This document shows positions 1 to 7,103 of a DNA stretch of 10,560 nt, in pieces. Source of the DNA: SpSt-77 sp049972045 (GTDB lineage Bacteria; Chloroflexota; Anaerolineae; B4-G1; DUEL01); contig JBMFKS010000099.1 of assembly GCA_049972045.1 (NCBI GenBank), forward strand, positions 1-10,560, given 5' to 3'. The position numbers were made by a program, and so were the translations under genes. Position 1 is the first letter of the stretch. Each line of letters opens with the position of its first letter. The notes beneath the pieces are model-generated. The model was not told the DNA's origin. It saw only the letters and a list, made by a program, of their open reading frames with translations, and did not search any database.

Positions 1-4
1 AGGG

Positions 5-17
5 CTTCGGGCTTTTT
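5..17 (+). terminator. possible 3' half of an intrinsic terminator cut by the window edge
   Basis: CTTCGGGC at 5-12 is followed directly by TTTTT at 13-17, which looks like the descending arm and U-tract of a rho-independent terminator whose ascending arm would lie left of the window. It cannot be verified without upstream sequence. The same bases can also be read as the last codons of an upstream gene ending at TGA 17-19. A short CCCCC-AAC-GGGGG hairpin follows at 21-33. Confidence 0.3.
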
Positions 18-82
18 GAACCCCCAACGGGGGCTTCGCCGCGCCACGCCAGGAAATTCCCCCTTCCCCATCGGGAGCCAAG

Positions 83-607
83 ATGCGCAAGGGAACCGTC
101 CTTCTGGGCCTGATCCTGATTCTGGTCGGCACATATGCCTTGCTGGGAATCCTGTACTCCCAACTCCCCGGCATAGACCGCCTGTGGCCGATCGCCGTGA
201 TCGCGGGCGGGATTACCCTCCTGGTCGCTTACAGCCGAACTCCCCAACGGGAGACAGCCCGGGTCTTCTGGGGAGTTGCCCTGACCCTGGGCGGCCTCTT
301 CCTCCTCCTCATCACCATGACCGACGGGAACTACGCCGTCCTGCAGACCTGGTGGCCCGCCTTTGTCGCCATCGCCGGGATTTCGTTCCTGGCCATGTGG
401 ATCGCCGAAGGGTTCCGCGATTGGAGTGTCCTCTTTCTGGCCATCGTGAGCCTCATCTTCGGCGGAGTGTCTATTGCCGTCAACCTTCATCTCTTCGGCC
501 CCAATACCATCCAGGAAATCGGCCGCCTGTGGCCGGTATTGTTGATCATCGTCGGCCTGATTCTACTCCTTCGGGGCACGCTGGGTGGAAAACGGACGGG
601 AAAATAG
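83..607 (+). CDS. six-helix membrane protein with three internal WP repeats (DUF5668/LiaF N-terminal-like)
   Basis: This is a 174-residue integral membrane protein with about six hydrophobic helices (near residues 5-25, 34-50, 62-80, 89-108, 113-135 and 147-164) and almost no soluble part. It consists of three units of about 57 residues. Each unit has a Gly-rich helix, a short polar loop, then a Trp-Pro pair opening the next helix (WP at 35-36, 91-92 and 150-151). That pattern is typical of DUF5668/LiaI-LiaF-type membrane modules, which in other bacteria occur in envelope-stress proteins. There is no C-terminal LiaF sensor domain, so a stress role is not shown. The ATG at 83 has GGGAG at 73-77 five bases upstream. 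The next gene starts within or just after its end, so it probably shares a transcript with the glycosyltransferases. It could be a membrane partner or scaffold for glycan assembly, but that is inference. Confidence 0.85.
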   Translation: MRKGTVLLGLILILVGTYALLGILYSQLPGIDRLWPIAVIAGGITLLVAYSRTPQRETARVFWGVALTLGGLFLLLITMTDGNYAVLQTWWPAFVAIAGISFLAMWIAEGFRDWSVLFLAIVSLIFGGVSIAVNLHLFGPNTIQEIGRLWPVLLIIVGLILLLRGTLGGKRTGK

Positions 608-611
608 CCGG

Positions 612-1709
612 GTGCCCGTCATCGGGATAGACGCCAGCCGCGCCGTCTCCCCTCAGCCAACAGGGACGGAGACGTATTCCCTCCGCCTGATTCAGGCCCT
701 GCTCTCCCTGAACCCTCCCTGGAGCATTCGCCTCTACCTCCGCCAGACACCCCCAGAGAACCTCTTCCCACAGGCAGACCTCCGCATCATCCCCTTCCCG
801 CGCCTCTGGACCCATATCCGGCTATCATGGGAGATGGCCCGCCGCCCACCGGACCTGCTCTTCGTCCCCGCCCATGTCCTGCCGCCGCTCCATCCCCGCC
901 GAAGCCTGGTGACGGTCCACGACCTGGGCTACCGGTACTTCCCCCAGGCGCACCCCCGGTTTCAGCGGGTCTATCTGGACCTCTCCACCCGATGGAACGC
1001 CCATGCCGCCGCTCACGTCCTGGCGGACTCGGAGGCCACCCGGGCCGACCTGGCCCGCATCTACGGGACTCCCCTGGCGAAGGTGACCGTCGCCTATCCC
1101 GGCTACGACGAATCCCTGGCCCCCGTGCGCGATCCGGCCGCCCTGGCCGCCGTCCGGGATCGCTACGGCATCCCCGGGGAGTATTTCCTGTACCTGGGGA
1201 CGCTGCAACCGCGCAAGAACCTGGCCCGCTTGGTGCTGGCCTTCTCCCGCCTCCCCACCCGGTCCGTCCTGGTCCTAGCCGGCCCAAAAGGGTGGCTCGC
1301 CGACGACCTCTTCGCGCTGATCCGCCGCCTGGGGCTGGAAGGGCGCGTCCTCTGTCCCGGGTATGTCCGCCCGGAGGACCGGGCGCCGCTGCTCAGCGGC
1401 GCCCTGGCCTTCGTGTTCCCTTCCCTCTATGAGGGATTCGGCCTGCCGGTCCTGGAGGCGCAGGCCTGTGGGTGCCCCGTCATCTGCTCCAGTACGTCCA
1501 GCCTGCCAGAGGTGGCCGGGGATGCCGCCCTTCAGGTCCATCCCGAAGACGTCGCCGCGCTGGCCGACGCGATGGCCCGCCTGGAGAACGACCCGGACCT
1601 GCGCCGGGACCTGGTGGAGCGGGGCTTCGTCAACCTGCGCCGATTCTCCTGGGAGCGATGCGCCTGCACCGTCCTGCGAGTGATGGAGGGACTGCTGGAG
1701 GAGAACTGA
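612..1709 (+). CDS. GT4-family glycosyltransferase (MtfB/mannosyltransferase-like)
   Basis: This is a retaining GT-B glycosyltransferase, expected to transfer a sugar, often mannose, from a nucleotide-sugar onto a growing cell-surface glycan on the cytoplasmic face of the membrane. With the GTG at 612 it has 365 residues. The N-terminal acceptor domain opens with GIDASRA (5-11) and has VHDLGY near 102-107. The C-terminal donor domain carries LGTLQPRKN (about 194-202), LAGPKGW, and the family E-x7-E signature SLYEGFGLPVLEA with Glu274 and Glu282. An in-frame GTG at 585 would add nine residues and overlap the upstream gene by 23 bp. I prefer 612 because family members usually begin just before the GIDA strand, but neither ribosome site is strong. 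The stop overlaps the start of the next gene (TGATG), so the two are translationally coupled. The exact donor and acceptor cannot be read from sequence. Confidence 0.92.
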   Translation: MPVIGIDASRAVSPQPTGTETYSLRLIQALLSLNPPWSIRLYLRQTPPENLFPQADLRIIPFPRLWTHIRLSWEMARRPPDLLFVPAHVLPPLHPRRSLVTVHDLGYRYFPQAHPRFQRVYLDLSTRWNAHAAAHVLADSEATRADLARIYGTPLAKVTVAYPGYDESLAPVRDPAALAAVRDRYGIPGEYFLYLGTLQPRKNLARLVLAFSRLPTRSVLVLAGPKGWLADDLFALIRRLGLEGRVLCPGYVRPEDRAPLLSGALAFVFPSLYEGFGLPVLEAQACGCPVICSSTSSLPEVAGDAALQVHPEDVAALADAMARLENDPDLRRDLVERGFVNLRRFSWERCACTVLRVMEGLLEEN

Positions 1710-2488
1710 TGCCGACTTCCCCGGCCCTTCGCATCCTGGGCATCCCGATCCACGACGTCACCCTGGAGGAGGCGGTGGAGTGGGCGGCCGCGTGGGTGAA
1801 GGAAGGCGGCGCCCACCAGATGGCGACCGTCAACCCGGAGTTCGTGATGGCGGCGCGACGGGACCCGGTCTTTCGGGACGTGCTGGAGCGGGCGGACCTC
1901 TGTCTGCCTGATGGGGTCGGCATCACCCTGGCGGCCCGCTACCTGGGCCGTCCCCTGCGGGAGCGGGTGGCCGGTGTGGATTTGGTGGAAGCGCTGGCCG
2001 CCCGCGCGGCCCGGGATGGGTGGCGGGTCTTTTTCCTCGGCGCCGCCCCCGGCGTGGCGGACCGGGCCGCCTCTATCCTGGCAGCCCGCTATCCCGGCCT
2101 GATCGTCGCCGGGACTTATGCGGGCAGCCCCCGCCAGCAAGAAGAAGACGAAATTGTCCAGCGGATACGGGAGGCCCGAGCGGACATCCTCCTGGTGGCC
2201 TACGGCGCTCCGGCGCAGGACCTGTGGCTGGCCCGCAACCTGGCCCGGACCGGGGCGAAGGTAGGGATTGGAGTGGGAGGGGCTTTTGATTACATCGCGG
2301 GGATTGTTCCCCGCGCACCCCGCTGGATGCGCCGGGTCGGCCTGGAGTGGCTATACCGGCTGTTTCGCCAGCCCTGGCGCTGGCGCCGCCAGCGGGTGCT
2401 CCCCCTGTATGCCCTGCTGGTTCTGCTCGCTCATCCTCATCGCGTCTGTTTCGGCCAGCGCCGATCGCCCGGACGTAATAAATTTTGA
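1709..2488 (+). CDS. WecG/TagA/CpsF family glycosyltransferase (GT26)
   Basis: This 259-residue GT26 enzyme belongs to the family that includes WecG (UDP-ManNAcA) and TagA (UDP-ManNAc), which add the second sugar to an undecaprenyl-linked intermediate at the inner membrane face. Family landmarks are in place: TVNPEF with Thr40 and Asn42; LPDGVG with Asp68, equivalent to the proposed TagA catalytic base; the FFLGAAPGVA nucleotide-binding turn (108-117); YGAPAQDLW (165-173); GVGGAFDYIAG (188-198); and the Arg/Trp-rich RAPRWMRRVGLEW segment. The basic and hydrophobic tail after residue 210 matches the membrane-binding appendage of the family. The frame stays open far upstream, but ATG 1709 has GGAGGAG at 1697-1703 and matches the usual family N-terminus. 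It shares one base with the preceding stop. The exact sugar is unknown, and the product may be a capsule, exopolysaccharide or secondary wall polymer. Confidence 0.94.
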   Translation: MPTSPALRILGIPIHDVTLEEAVEWAAAWVKEGGAHQMATVNPEFVMAARRDPVFRDVLERADLCLPDGVGITLAARYLGRPLRERVAGVDLVEALAARAARDGWRVFFLGAAPGVADRAASILAARYPGLIVAGTYAGSPRQQEEDEIVQRIREARADILLVAYGAPAQDLWLARNLARTGAKVGIGVGGAFDYIAGIVPRAPRWMRRVGLEWLYRLFRQPWRWRRQRVLPLYALLVLLAHPHRVCFGQRRSPGRNKF

Positions 2489-2513
2489 GGCTCATGTGGA
2501 GACCCGCAATCTT

Positions 2514-2542
2514 TTGACACCCACACCATCCTGTGGCATAAT
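2514..2542 (+). promoter_or_regulatory. sigma-70-type promoter for the SCP2-DUF1015 operon
   Basis: A perfect -35 TTGACA (2514-2519) is followed after exactly 17 bp by -10 CATAAT (2537-2542). Transcription should start near 2549, about 44 bases upstream of the ATG at 2593, which has AGGAGG at 2583-2588. The promoter sits only 25 bp after the GT26 stop, so the SCP2-DUF1015 pair is probably its own transcription unit. I see no hairpin between that stop and the promoter. Confidence 0.8.
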
Positions 2543-2592
2543 ACAACCACATACCGCTGAGCCATCCACTTTCACCCGGCAAAGGAGGAACC

Positions 2593-3000
2593 ATGCCCTT
2601 CAAATTCCCTTCGGACGAATGGATCAAGGAACTGGCCCGTCAGTTAAACGCCAGCGAGGCCTACGAGAAGTCGGCGAAGGACTGGGAAGGGGATTTCGTC
2701 TTTGTGGTGGAGCCGGACGAGGCATACCCCCACACCGCCTACCTTTTCCTGGGCCTCTACCACGGCAAGAGCACCGACGCGGCGATGATCGGCAGCGAGA
2801 CGGAGCGCCCGGCGGAGTTCATCATCCGGGCTCCCTTCTCCACCTGGCGGCAGGTCATTGAGGGGAAACTGGACCCCATTCAGGGAATGATGACCAGGAA
2901 ACTGAAACTCCAGGGCAATATGATGAAAGTGATGCGCTACCCCAAGGCTGCCAAAGAGATTGTCTCCTGCTGCGCGCTGGTGCCCACCGACTGGGGGTAA
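2593..3000 (+). CDS. SCP2 sterol-binding-like protein
   Basis: This small soluble protein of 135 residues has no signal peptide or membrane segment. It resembles SCP2 lipid-binding domains: an N-terminal helix with the DEWIKEL and LNASEAY segments (about 7-25), a central beta-sheet that includes FVFVVEPDE and AYLFLGLYHG, the STWRQVIEGKLDPIQGMM stretch (83-100), then KLKLQGNMMKVMRY (103-116), the part best conserved in the family. SCP2 domains bind lipids or fatty acyl groups in a hydrophobic tunnel, and bacterial single-domain versions have no settled role. A CysCys pair at 126-127 could bind metal or be redox-active, but that is only an observation. The ATG has a strong AAAGGAGG site. The protein is first in a two-gene unit with a DUF1015 protein, driven by the promoter at 2514. 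The fold assignment rests on pattern recognition, not on a search. Confidence 0.85.
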   Translation: MPFKFPSDEWIKELARQLNASEAYEKSAKDWEGDFVFVVEPDEAYPHTAYLFLGLYHGKSTDAAMIGSETERPAEFIIRAPFSTWRQVIEGKLDPIQGMMTRKLKLQGNMMKVMRYPKAAKEIVSCCALVPTDWG

Positions 3001-3024
3001 ACGCCCGTCATCCAGGAGGGAACA

Positions 3025-4350
3025 ATGGCCGTCATCCGACCGTTTCGCGGAATCCGATACAACCTGAGCCGAATCGGCGACCTCTCCCGCGTCATCACCC
3101 AACCCTATGACCGCATCCACGATGCGGAGCAGGCCCGATACTACGAACTGAGCCCCTATAACTTCGTCCGGATCATTCTGGGGAAACGAACCCCCCACGA
3201 CACCGAGATGGATAACGTCTACACCCGCGCCCGCTGCTACGGCCAGACCTGGCTGGCGGAGGGGATTCTGGTGCGGGACGAGCGCCCCTCCCTCTACGTC
3301 CTGGAGCAAACCTTCACCACGCCCGACGGCCAGAGCCGCACCCGTCGGGGCCTGGCGGCAGCCCTCCAACTGACCCCCTTTGAGGAGGGGACTATCCTCC
3401 CTCACGAGCGCACGCTCAGCGGCCCCAAAGTGGACCGTCTCAACCTGACCCGCGCCACGGCGTTCGCCTGGGAGCACATTTTCATTCTCTATCCGGACGA
3501 GAGTAACCGGGTCAACGAGATTCTCCAGCCATACCTGGAGGCCCACCCGCCGGTGGTGGCCCGGGAGATGGTCATTGAGACGGCGGTGGAGCAACGGTTC
3601 TGGGTCGTGGACGACCCCGCCGTCATCGGGGCGGTGGTGGAAGAGATGGCCCCCAAGCGGAACCTCATCATTGCCGACGGCCACCACCGCTACGAGACGA
3701 TGCTGAACTACCGGGAGGAGATGCGCCGTCAGTACCCGGACGCCCCCGCCGACGCCGCCTTCCACTTTACCCTGGTCACCCTGGTCAGCATGAGCGACCC
3801 GGGACTGGTCATCCTCCCCACCCACCGGCTGGTCCACTCCTACGGGCGGATGAGCGGGCCGGAGGCGCTGGAGCGGGCAAAGGAGTACTTTGATGTGACC
3901 CCCGTGGCCGACCGGGCCGCGATGGAGCAGGCGCTGCGGGCAGCCGACCCCCTCCACCCCCGCTTCGGCTTCTACGATGGCGCGTACGCGGTGCTCACCC
4001 TGCGCGACCCGGCGGTCCTGGAGCGCATCCTCCCCGACCGCGCCCCCGACTGGCGGCTCCTGGACGTCAGCGTCCTGCACGAACTCTTCATTGAGCGGGT
4101 GCTGGGGATTGACAAGGGGGCCGTGGAGCGGAAGGAGAATCTGGACTACCTTCGGGACCCCAACCCGGGTTACCGGGCGGTGGACGAAGGGAAGGCCCAG
4201 TTCCTGGTGGTGATGAACCCGACGCGCATGGAGCAGGTGCGGGCCTGCACGGCGGCGGGGGAGAAGATGCCCCAGAAATCCACCGACTTCTACCCCAAAA
4301 TCATCAGCGGGCTGGTGATGATGCCCATCGGGGTTGAGGAGCGGTTGTAG
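3025..4350 (+). CDS. DUF1015 family protein (ParB/serine-kinase-like DGHHR motif)
   Basis: This is a 441-residue cytoplasmic protein of the DUF1015 family and is close to full length for it. Recognisable segments in order are: the RPFRGIRYN opening (5-13), QPYDRI (26-31), NFVRIILG (46-53), PHERT (126-130), the hallmark IADGHHRYET (216-225), LPTHRL (264-269), and the C-terminal MPQKSTDFYPKIISGL block (415-430). The DGHHR core (Asp218 to Arg222) resembles the phosphate-binding motif of ParB/sulfiredoxin-fold enzymes, including free-serine kinases. A nucleotide-dependent small-molecule kinase is therefore a reasonable idea, but it is not proven by this sequence. The ATG is preceded by AGGAGG at 3014-3019, 24 bp after the SCP2-like stop, which indicates an operon. 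The gene ends just before a strong hairpin that separates it from the converging kinase gene. No frameshift or truncation is seen. Confidence 0.93.
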   Translation: MAVIRPFRGIRYNLSRIGDLSRVITQPYDRIHDAEQARYYELSPYNFVRIILGKRTPHDTEMDNVYTRARCYGQTWLAEGILVRDERPSLYVLEQTFTTPDGQSRTRRGLAAALQLTPFEEGTILPHERTLSGPKVDRLNLTRATAFAWEHIFILYPDESNRVNEILQPYLEAHPPVVAREMVIETAVEQRFWVVDDPAVIGAVVEEMAPKRNLIIADGHHRYETMLNYREEMRRQYPDAPADAAFHFTLVTLVSMSDPGLVILPTHRLVHSYGRMSGPEALERAKEYFDVTPVADRAAMEQALRAADPLHPRFGFYDGAYAVLTLRDPAVLERILPDRAPDWRLLDVSVLHELFIERVLGIDKGAVERKENLDYLRDPNPGYRAVDEGKAQFLVVMNPTRMEQVRACTAAGEKMPQKSTDFYPKIISGLVMMPIGVEERL

Positions 4351-4352
4351 TC

Positions 4353-4388
4353 AACGTGCCAGGCACTTCCACAAGTGCCTGGCACGTT
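4353..4388. terminator. bidirectional hairpin between convergent genes; nested palindrome
   Basis: A perfect 16-bp stem (4353-4368 against 4373-4388) closes on a CCAC loop. It starts 2 bp after the DUF1015 stop and ends 7 bp before the stop of the converging ABC1 gene, as expected for a shared terminator. The U-tract is short on both strands (only TTT in the plus direction), so termination strength is uncertain. Each arm contains GTGCC-W-GGCAC, itself a dyad. Confidence 0.75.
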
Positions 4389-4395
4389 TCTCCGC

Positions 4396-6063
4396 TCACC
4401 TCCGCCCGGAGCGGAGGATGGAGACCACCAGCCACAGCCCCACCAGACTGGCCAGGGCGAATCCCAGGACGACCAGCGCGGTGATCAGGCCGCCCCGCTC
4501 CGCCAGATGAAAGGCCGGCACCAGCAGCGCCAGCCCCACAATCAGCGCCGCCAGGAGAATGCTGAGAGCCAGCCGGTTCGCCAGCCGGTCCAGGTACACC
4601 AGCGCCCGCCCCAACTCCTGATGCCGCAGGCTGACTTCTAACTCTCCCCGCTCCGCGCGGGTCAACAACTGGATGCCGGCCCGGGGGAGCATCTCCAGCG
4701 TCTGCGCCCAGTCCCCCATCCCCCGAATCAGCGAGGGCATCCAGGCACGCGGGAGGGCCATCTCGCGCATAAATCGCTGCACGTAGGGCCGGGAGACGGC
4801 GAACATATCAAAGTCCGGCGCCAGTTTCAGCCCCACCCCCTCCATCATCGCCAGCGTCTTGCCCAGGAGCCAGAGTTCGGAGGGGAGGCGCAGGTGGTGG
4901 CGGAAAGCGATGGACATCGCCTCTTCCATCACGTCCCGCGCTCGGATCGCCTTCAGAGGCAGACCGGCGTATCGGCGCAGCAAGCGCCCGATGTCGTGCT
5001 GAAGGCCAACCCAGTCCACCGATTCGCTCACCGCTCCCATCCGGACCAACTGGTCCACCACCATCTCCTCGTCCAGTTGAATCGCCGCGATATAGAGACG
5101 GACCAGGTCGGCGCGGGTGCGGCGGCTGAGGTACCCCACCATCCCGAAATCCACTGCCCCGATGACCTCGCCAGGCATGACGAAGAAATTGCCCGGATGA
5201 GGGTCGGCGTGGAAGAAGCCGTCCTCCAGAACCTCTTTGATGATTATCCGGGCCGCGTGGAGGCCGATGCGGTAGCGGTCGTATCCGGCCGCGTCCAGCG
5301 CGGCGATGTCGTCTATCTTGATGCCGCGAATCCGCTCCAACACCAGCACCCGGCGGGTGGTGTACTCCCAGTAGACCTTCGGGATGTAGAGGTAGGGCTC
5401 GTTGGCGAAATGGGCCCGGAAGCGGTCGGCGTTGTGTCCTTCCCGATAGAAATCCAGTTCCGCCCGCAGGGTGGCAGCGAATTCCTCCACGATGCCCGGC
5501 AGGTCATAGAGTTCGCCCAGGGGGGTTCGCGCCTGCAGAAGGCGCGCCCCGTCCGCCAGAATGTCCAGGTCCACGTTAACGGTCGCCTCTATGTTGGGGC
5601 GCTGGATTTTGACCACGACCTCCGATCCATCGGGGAGAGTGGCGGCGTGAACCTGGGCCAGCGATGCAGCAGCGATCGGTTCGGGGTCCAGCGTGGCGAA
5701 TATCTCGCCGACCGGCGCGCCCAGTTCCGCCTCCAGTTGGGCACGCACCGGCTCCCAGGGCACCGGGGGGACTGCATCCTGGAGTTTGGCCAGTTCGGCG
5801 ATATAGGCAGGTGGGAGGAGGTCGGGACGGGTGCTCAGCACCTGTCCCAGTTTGACGAAGGTGGGGCCCAGTTCCTCCAGCGCCATCCGCAGCCGCTGGG
5901 GCGGGCCGAGGGCAGGATGTCGGCGGAGGACGCGGGCCAGGGGAAAAAGGGGGGCAGTACCCAGTAGGTCCAGCAGTTCACCGAAGCCGTGGCGCGCCAG
6001 AATCTGGGCAATCTGCTGGAAGCGCCGCAGGTGGCGCACACCCCGAATCGCCAGGATAGACAT
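4396..6063 (-). CDS. ABC1/UbiB family atypical protein kinase-like membrane protein
   Basis: This 555-residue member of the UbiB/COQ8/AarF family is an atypical kinase-like ATPase that supports quinone and other isoprenoid-lipid metabolism at the membrane. The family signatures are intact: KLGQ (71-74, the KxGQ motif) followed by STRPDLLP; the Ala-rich loop AAASLAQVH (131-139) in place of a Gly-rich loop; the ATP-site lysine in VVVKIQRP (Lys152); ELDFYRE (202-208); the catalytic loop FFHADPHPGNFF with Asp287 and Asn292; and the metal-binding VDFGMVG with Asp305. Two C-terminal hydrophobic helices (about 495-517 and 525-547) anchor it. The ATG at 6063 lacks a convincing ribosome site, but the N-terminus (HLRRFQQIAQILARHGFGEL) matches the family. 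It lies 139 bp downstream of the patatin gene, with a repeat-like palindrome in the gap. No ubiquinone or menaquinone enzymes are in the window, so its pathway cannot be fixed. Confidence 0.95.
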   Translation of the reverse strand: MSILAIRGVRHLRRFQQIAQILARHGFGELLDLLGTAPLFPLARVLRRHPALGPPQRLRMALEELGPTFVKLGQVLSTRPDLLPPAYIAELAKLQDAVPPVPWEPVRAQLEAELGAPVGEIFATLDPEPIAAASLAQVHAATLPDGSEVVVKIQRPNIEATVNVDLDILADGARLLQARTPLGELYDLPGIVEEFAATLRAELDFYREGHNADRFRAHFANEPYLYIPKVYWEYTTRRVLVLERIRGIKIDDIAALDAAGYDRYRIGLHAARIIIKEVLEDGFFHADPHPGNFFVMPGEVIGAVDFGMVGYLSRRTRADLVRLYIAAIQLDEEMVVDQLVRMGAVSESVDWVGLQHDIGRLLRRYAGLPLKAIRARDVMEEAMSIAFRHHLRLPSELWLLGKTLAMMEGVGLKLAPDFDMFAVSRPYVQRFMREMALPRAWMPSLIRGMGDWAQTLEMLPRAGIQLLTRAERGELEVSLRHQELGRALVYLDRLANRLALSILLAALIVGLALLVPAFHLAERGGLITALVVLGFALASLVGLWLVVSILRSGRR

Positions 6064-6070
6064 CGCTCAT

Positions 6071-6137
6071 GGACCGCAGAGAGCGCAGAGAACGCGGAGT
6101 TTTCGCCTTCTGCGCCCTCCGTGTTCTCCGCCGTTCC
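6071..6137. repeat. imperfect inverted repeat resembling a dispersed CGCAGAGA-type element
   Basis: The gap between the ABC1 and patatin genes holds two purine-rich arms: 6071-6099 (GGACCGCAGAGAGCGCAGAG onward) and, on the opposite strand, 6137-6108 (GGAACGGCGGAGAACACGGA onward). They match imperfectly around a short T-rich centre. The periodic CGCAGAG/GCGGAG wording, repeated every 8-9 bases within an arm, is unlike neighbouring coding DNA and resembles small interspersed repeats common in environmental genomes. It is not followed by a T-tract, so a terminator role is unlikely. Copy number in the genome is unknown. Confidence 0.5.
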
Positions 6138-6202
6138 AACCAACGTCGCGGCGGGTAGGGCCAGCCCCTGTTGTACGGGTGGAATACCGCTTCCGCCAGG
6201 GG

Positions 6203-7087
6203 TTACCGGAGCAGTTCCTTCAGTCGGGGGAGGGCGGCGCGGGCGGCCTCCTCTCCCGCCGCGATGACCTCCGCCGCACGGGTCAGGCCGGTGAGGACGG
6301 TGACGCCGGCGGGGATGGCGGGGCGAATCAGCAGGTCCGGGCGGGCCTCCTCCAGACTCCGCCGGTTCACATCCCGCATCATCACGGCCAGCGAGCGCCA
6401 GAGGACATCCGCCATCTCTGCCAGACTGTCCGGTATGAAGGGGCGGCGCTTCAGTTCTTCCGTCAGGGAGACCAGGGAGGTCTCATCGGTGGAGATGTCC
6501 ACCGCGACGACGCGCTCGGCGCCCAGCCGGCGTACCACGTCGGCGGGGAGGTTATCCAGGAGACCTCCATCCACCAGAAGTTGCCCATCCCGCTGGACCG
6601 GGCTGAGCAGTCCCGGGAGGGCCGTTGTCGCCCGCACGGCATCCACCACGCGGCCTTCCTTCAGCACCACCTTCTGCCCCCTGTTCAGGTCTACGGCGAC
6701 GACGGCCAGGGGGATCCGCAGTTGGTCAAAGGTGAGGTCATCCAGGAAGGATTCCAGGTACTCCGCCACTTTCTGGGCGGAGAGGATGCCGCGAAAAGGG
6801 AGTGCGCGGTTAAGGAACGGGAGCAGGCGACGGGGAGAGACCATCCGCAGGGCCTCCTCCTCCATCCGTTGCGGGGAGATGCCGGCCGCATACAGGGCAC
6901 CGATGAGGCCTCCGGCGCTGGTCCCCGCGATGGCGGAGATGGGGATTCCCGCCTCTTCCAGCACCTTCAGCACGCCGATGTGGGCCAGCCCGCGCACGCC
7001 GCCGCCGCTGAGCGCTAGGCCGATCTTTCGCGGCCTTCGCCGCCAGAACGCCGGCAGAGATGCGAGTTTTCGGAGCACAGGATTCAT
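6203..7087 (-). CDS. patatin-like phospholipase (RssA/NTE-type serine lipase)
   Basis: This is a 294-residue patatin-domain serine hydrolase expected to release fatty acids from membrane phospholipids or other acyl esters using a Ser-Asp dyad. All elements are present: the oxyanion loop SGGGVRGLAH (27-36), the nucleophile elbow GTSAGG with Ser57, and VDGGLLDNLP with Asp173 as the second catalytic residue. There is no signal peptide. A basic N-terminus (RRRPRK, 16-21) before the first strand may help contact membranes. The protein is compact, like bacterial RssA/YchK proteins, with no cyclic-nucleotide domain. The ATG at 7087 follows the phasin-like stop by 16 bp, which suggests one transcript. 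The ribosome site is weak: AGGAG sits about 20 bp away over the upstream stop, so an internal GTG (residue 4) or translational coupling is possible. It acts in a lipid context with the ABC1 kinase downstream. Confidence 0.94.
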   Translation of the reverse strand: MNPVLRKLASLPAFWRRRPRKIGLALSGGGVRGLAHIGVLKVLEEAGIPISAIAGTSAGGLIGALYAAGISPQRMEEEALRMVSPRRLLPFLNRALPFRGILSAQKVAEYLESFLDDLTFDQLRIPLAVVAVDLNRGQKVVLKEGRVVDAVRATTALPGLLSPVQRDGQLLVDGGLLDNLPADVVRRLGAERVVAVDISTDETSLVSLTEELKRRPFIPDSLAEMADVLWRSLAVMMRDVNRRSLEEARPDLLIRPAIPAGVTVLTGLTRAAEVIAAGEEAARAALPRLKELLR

Positions 7088-7103
7088 CCCGGGCCGAACT
7101 GGG

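Noticed and set aside
16..630. Open frame overlapping the first membrane protein in another frame
   Set aside because: Pro/Arg-rich low-complexity translation, no ribosome site, and it overlaps a clear membrane protein.
2644..4080. Long open frame on the minus strand opposite the SCP2-like and DUF1015 genes
   Set aside because: Spans two real plus-strand genes and the gap between them, with a product composition typical of an antisense shadow and no ribosome site.
4894..5967. Long open frame on the plus strand opposite the ABC1 kinase gene
   Set aside because: Shadow of a gene with a complete kinase motif set. The product is rich in Gln/His/Arg and matches nothing.
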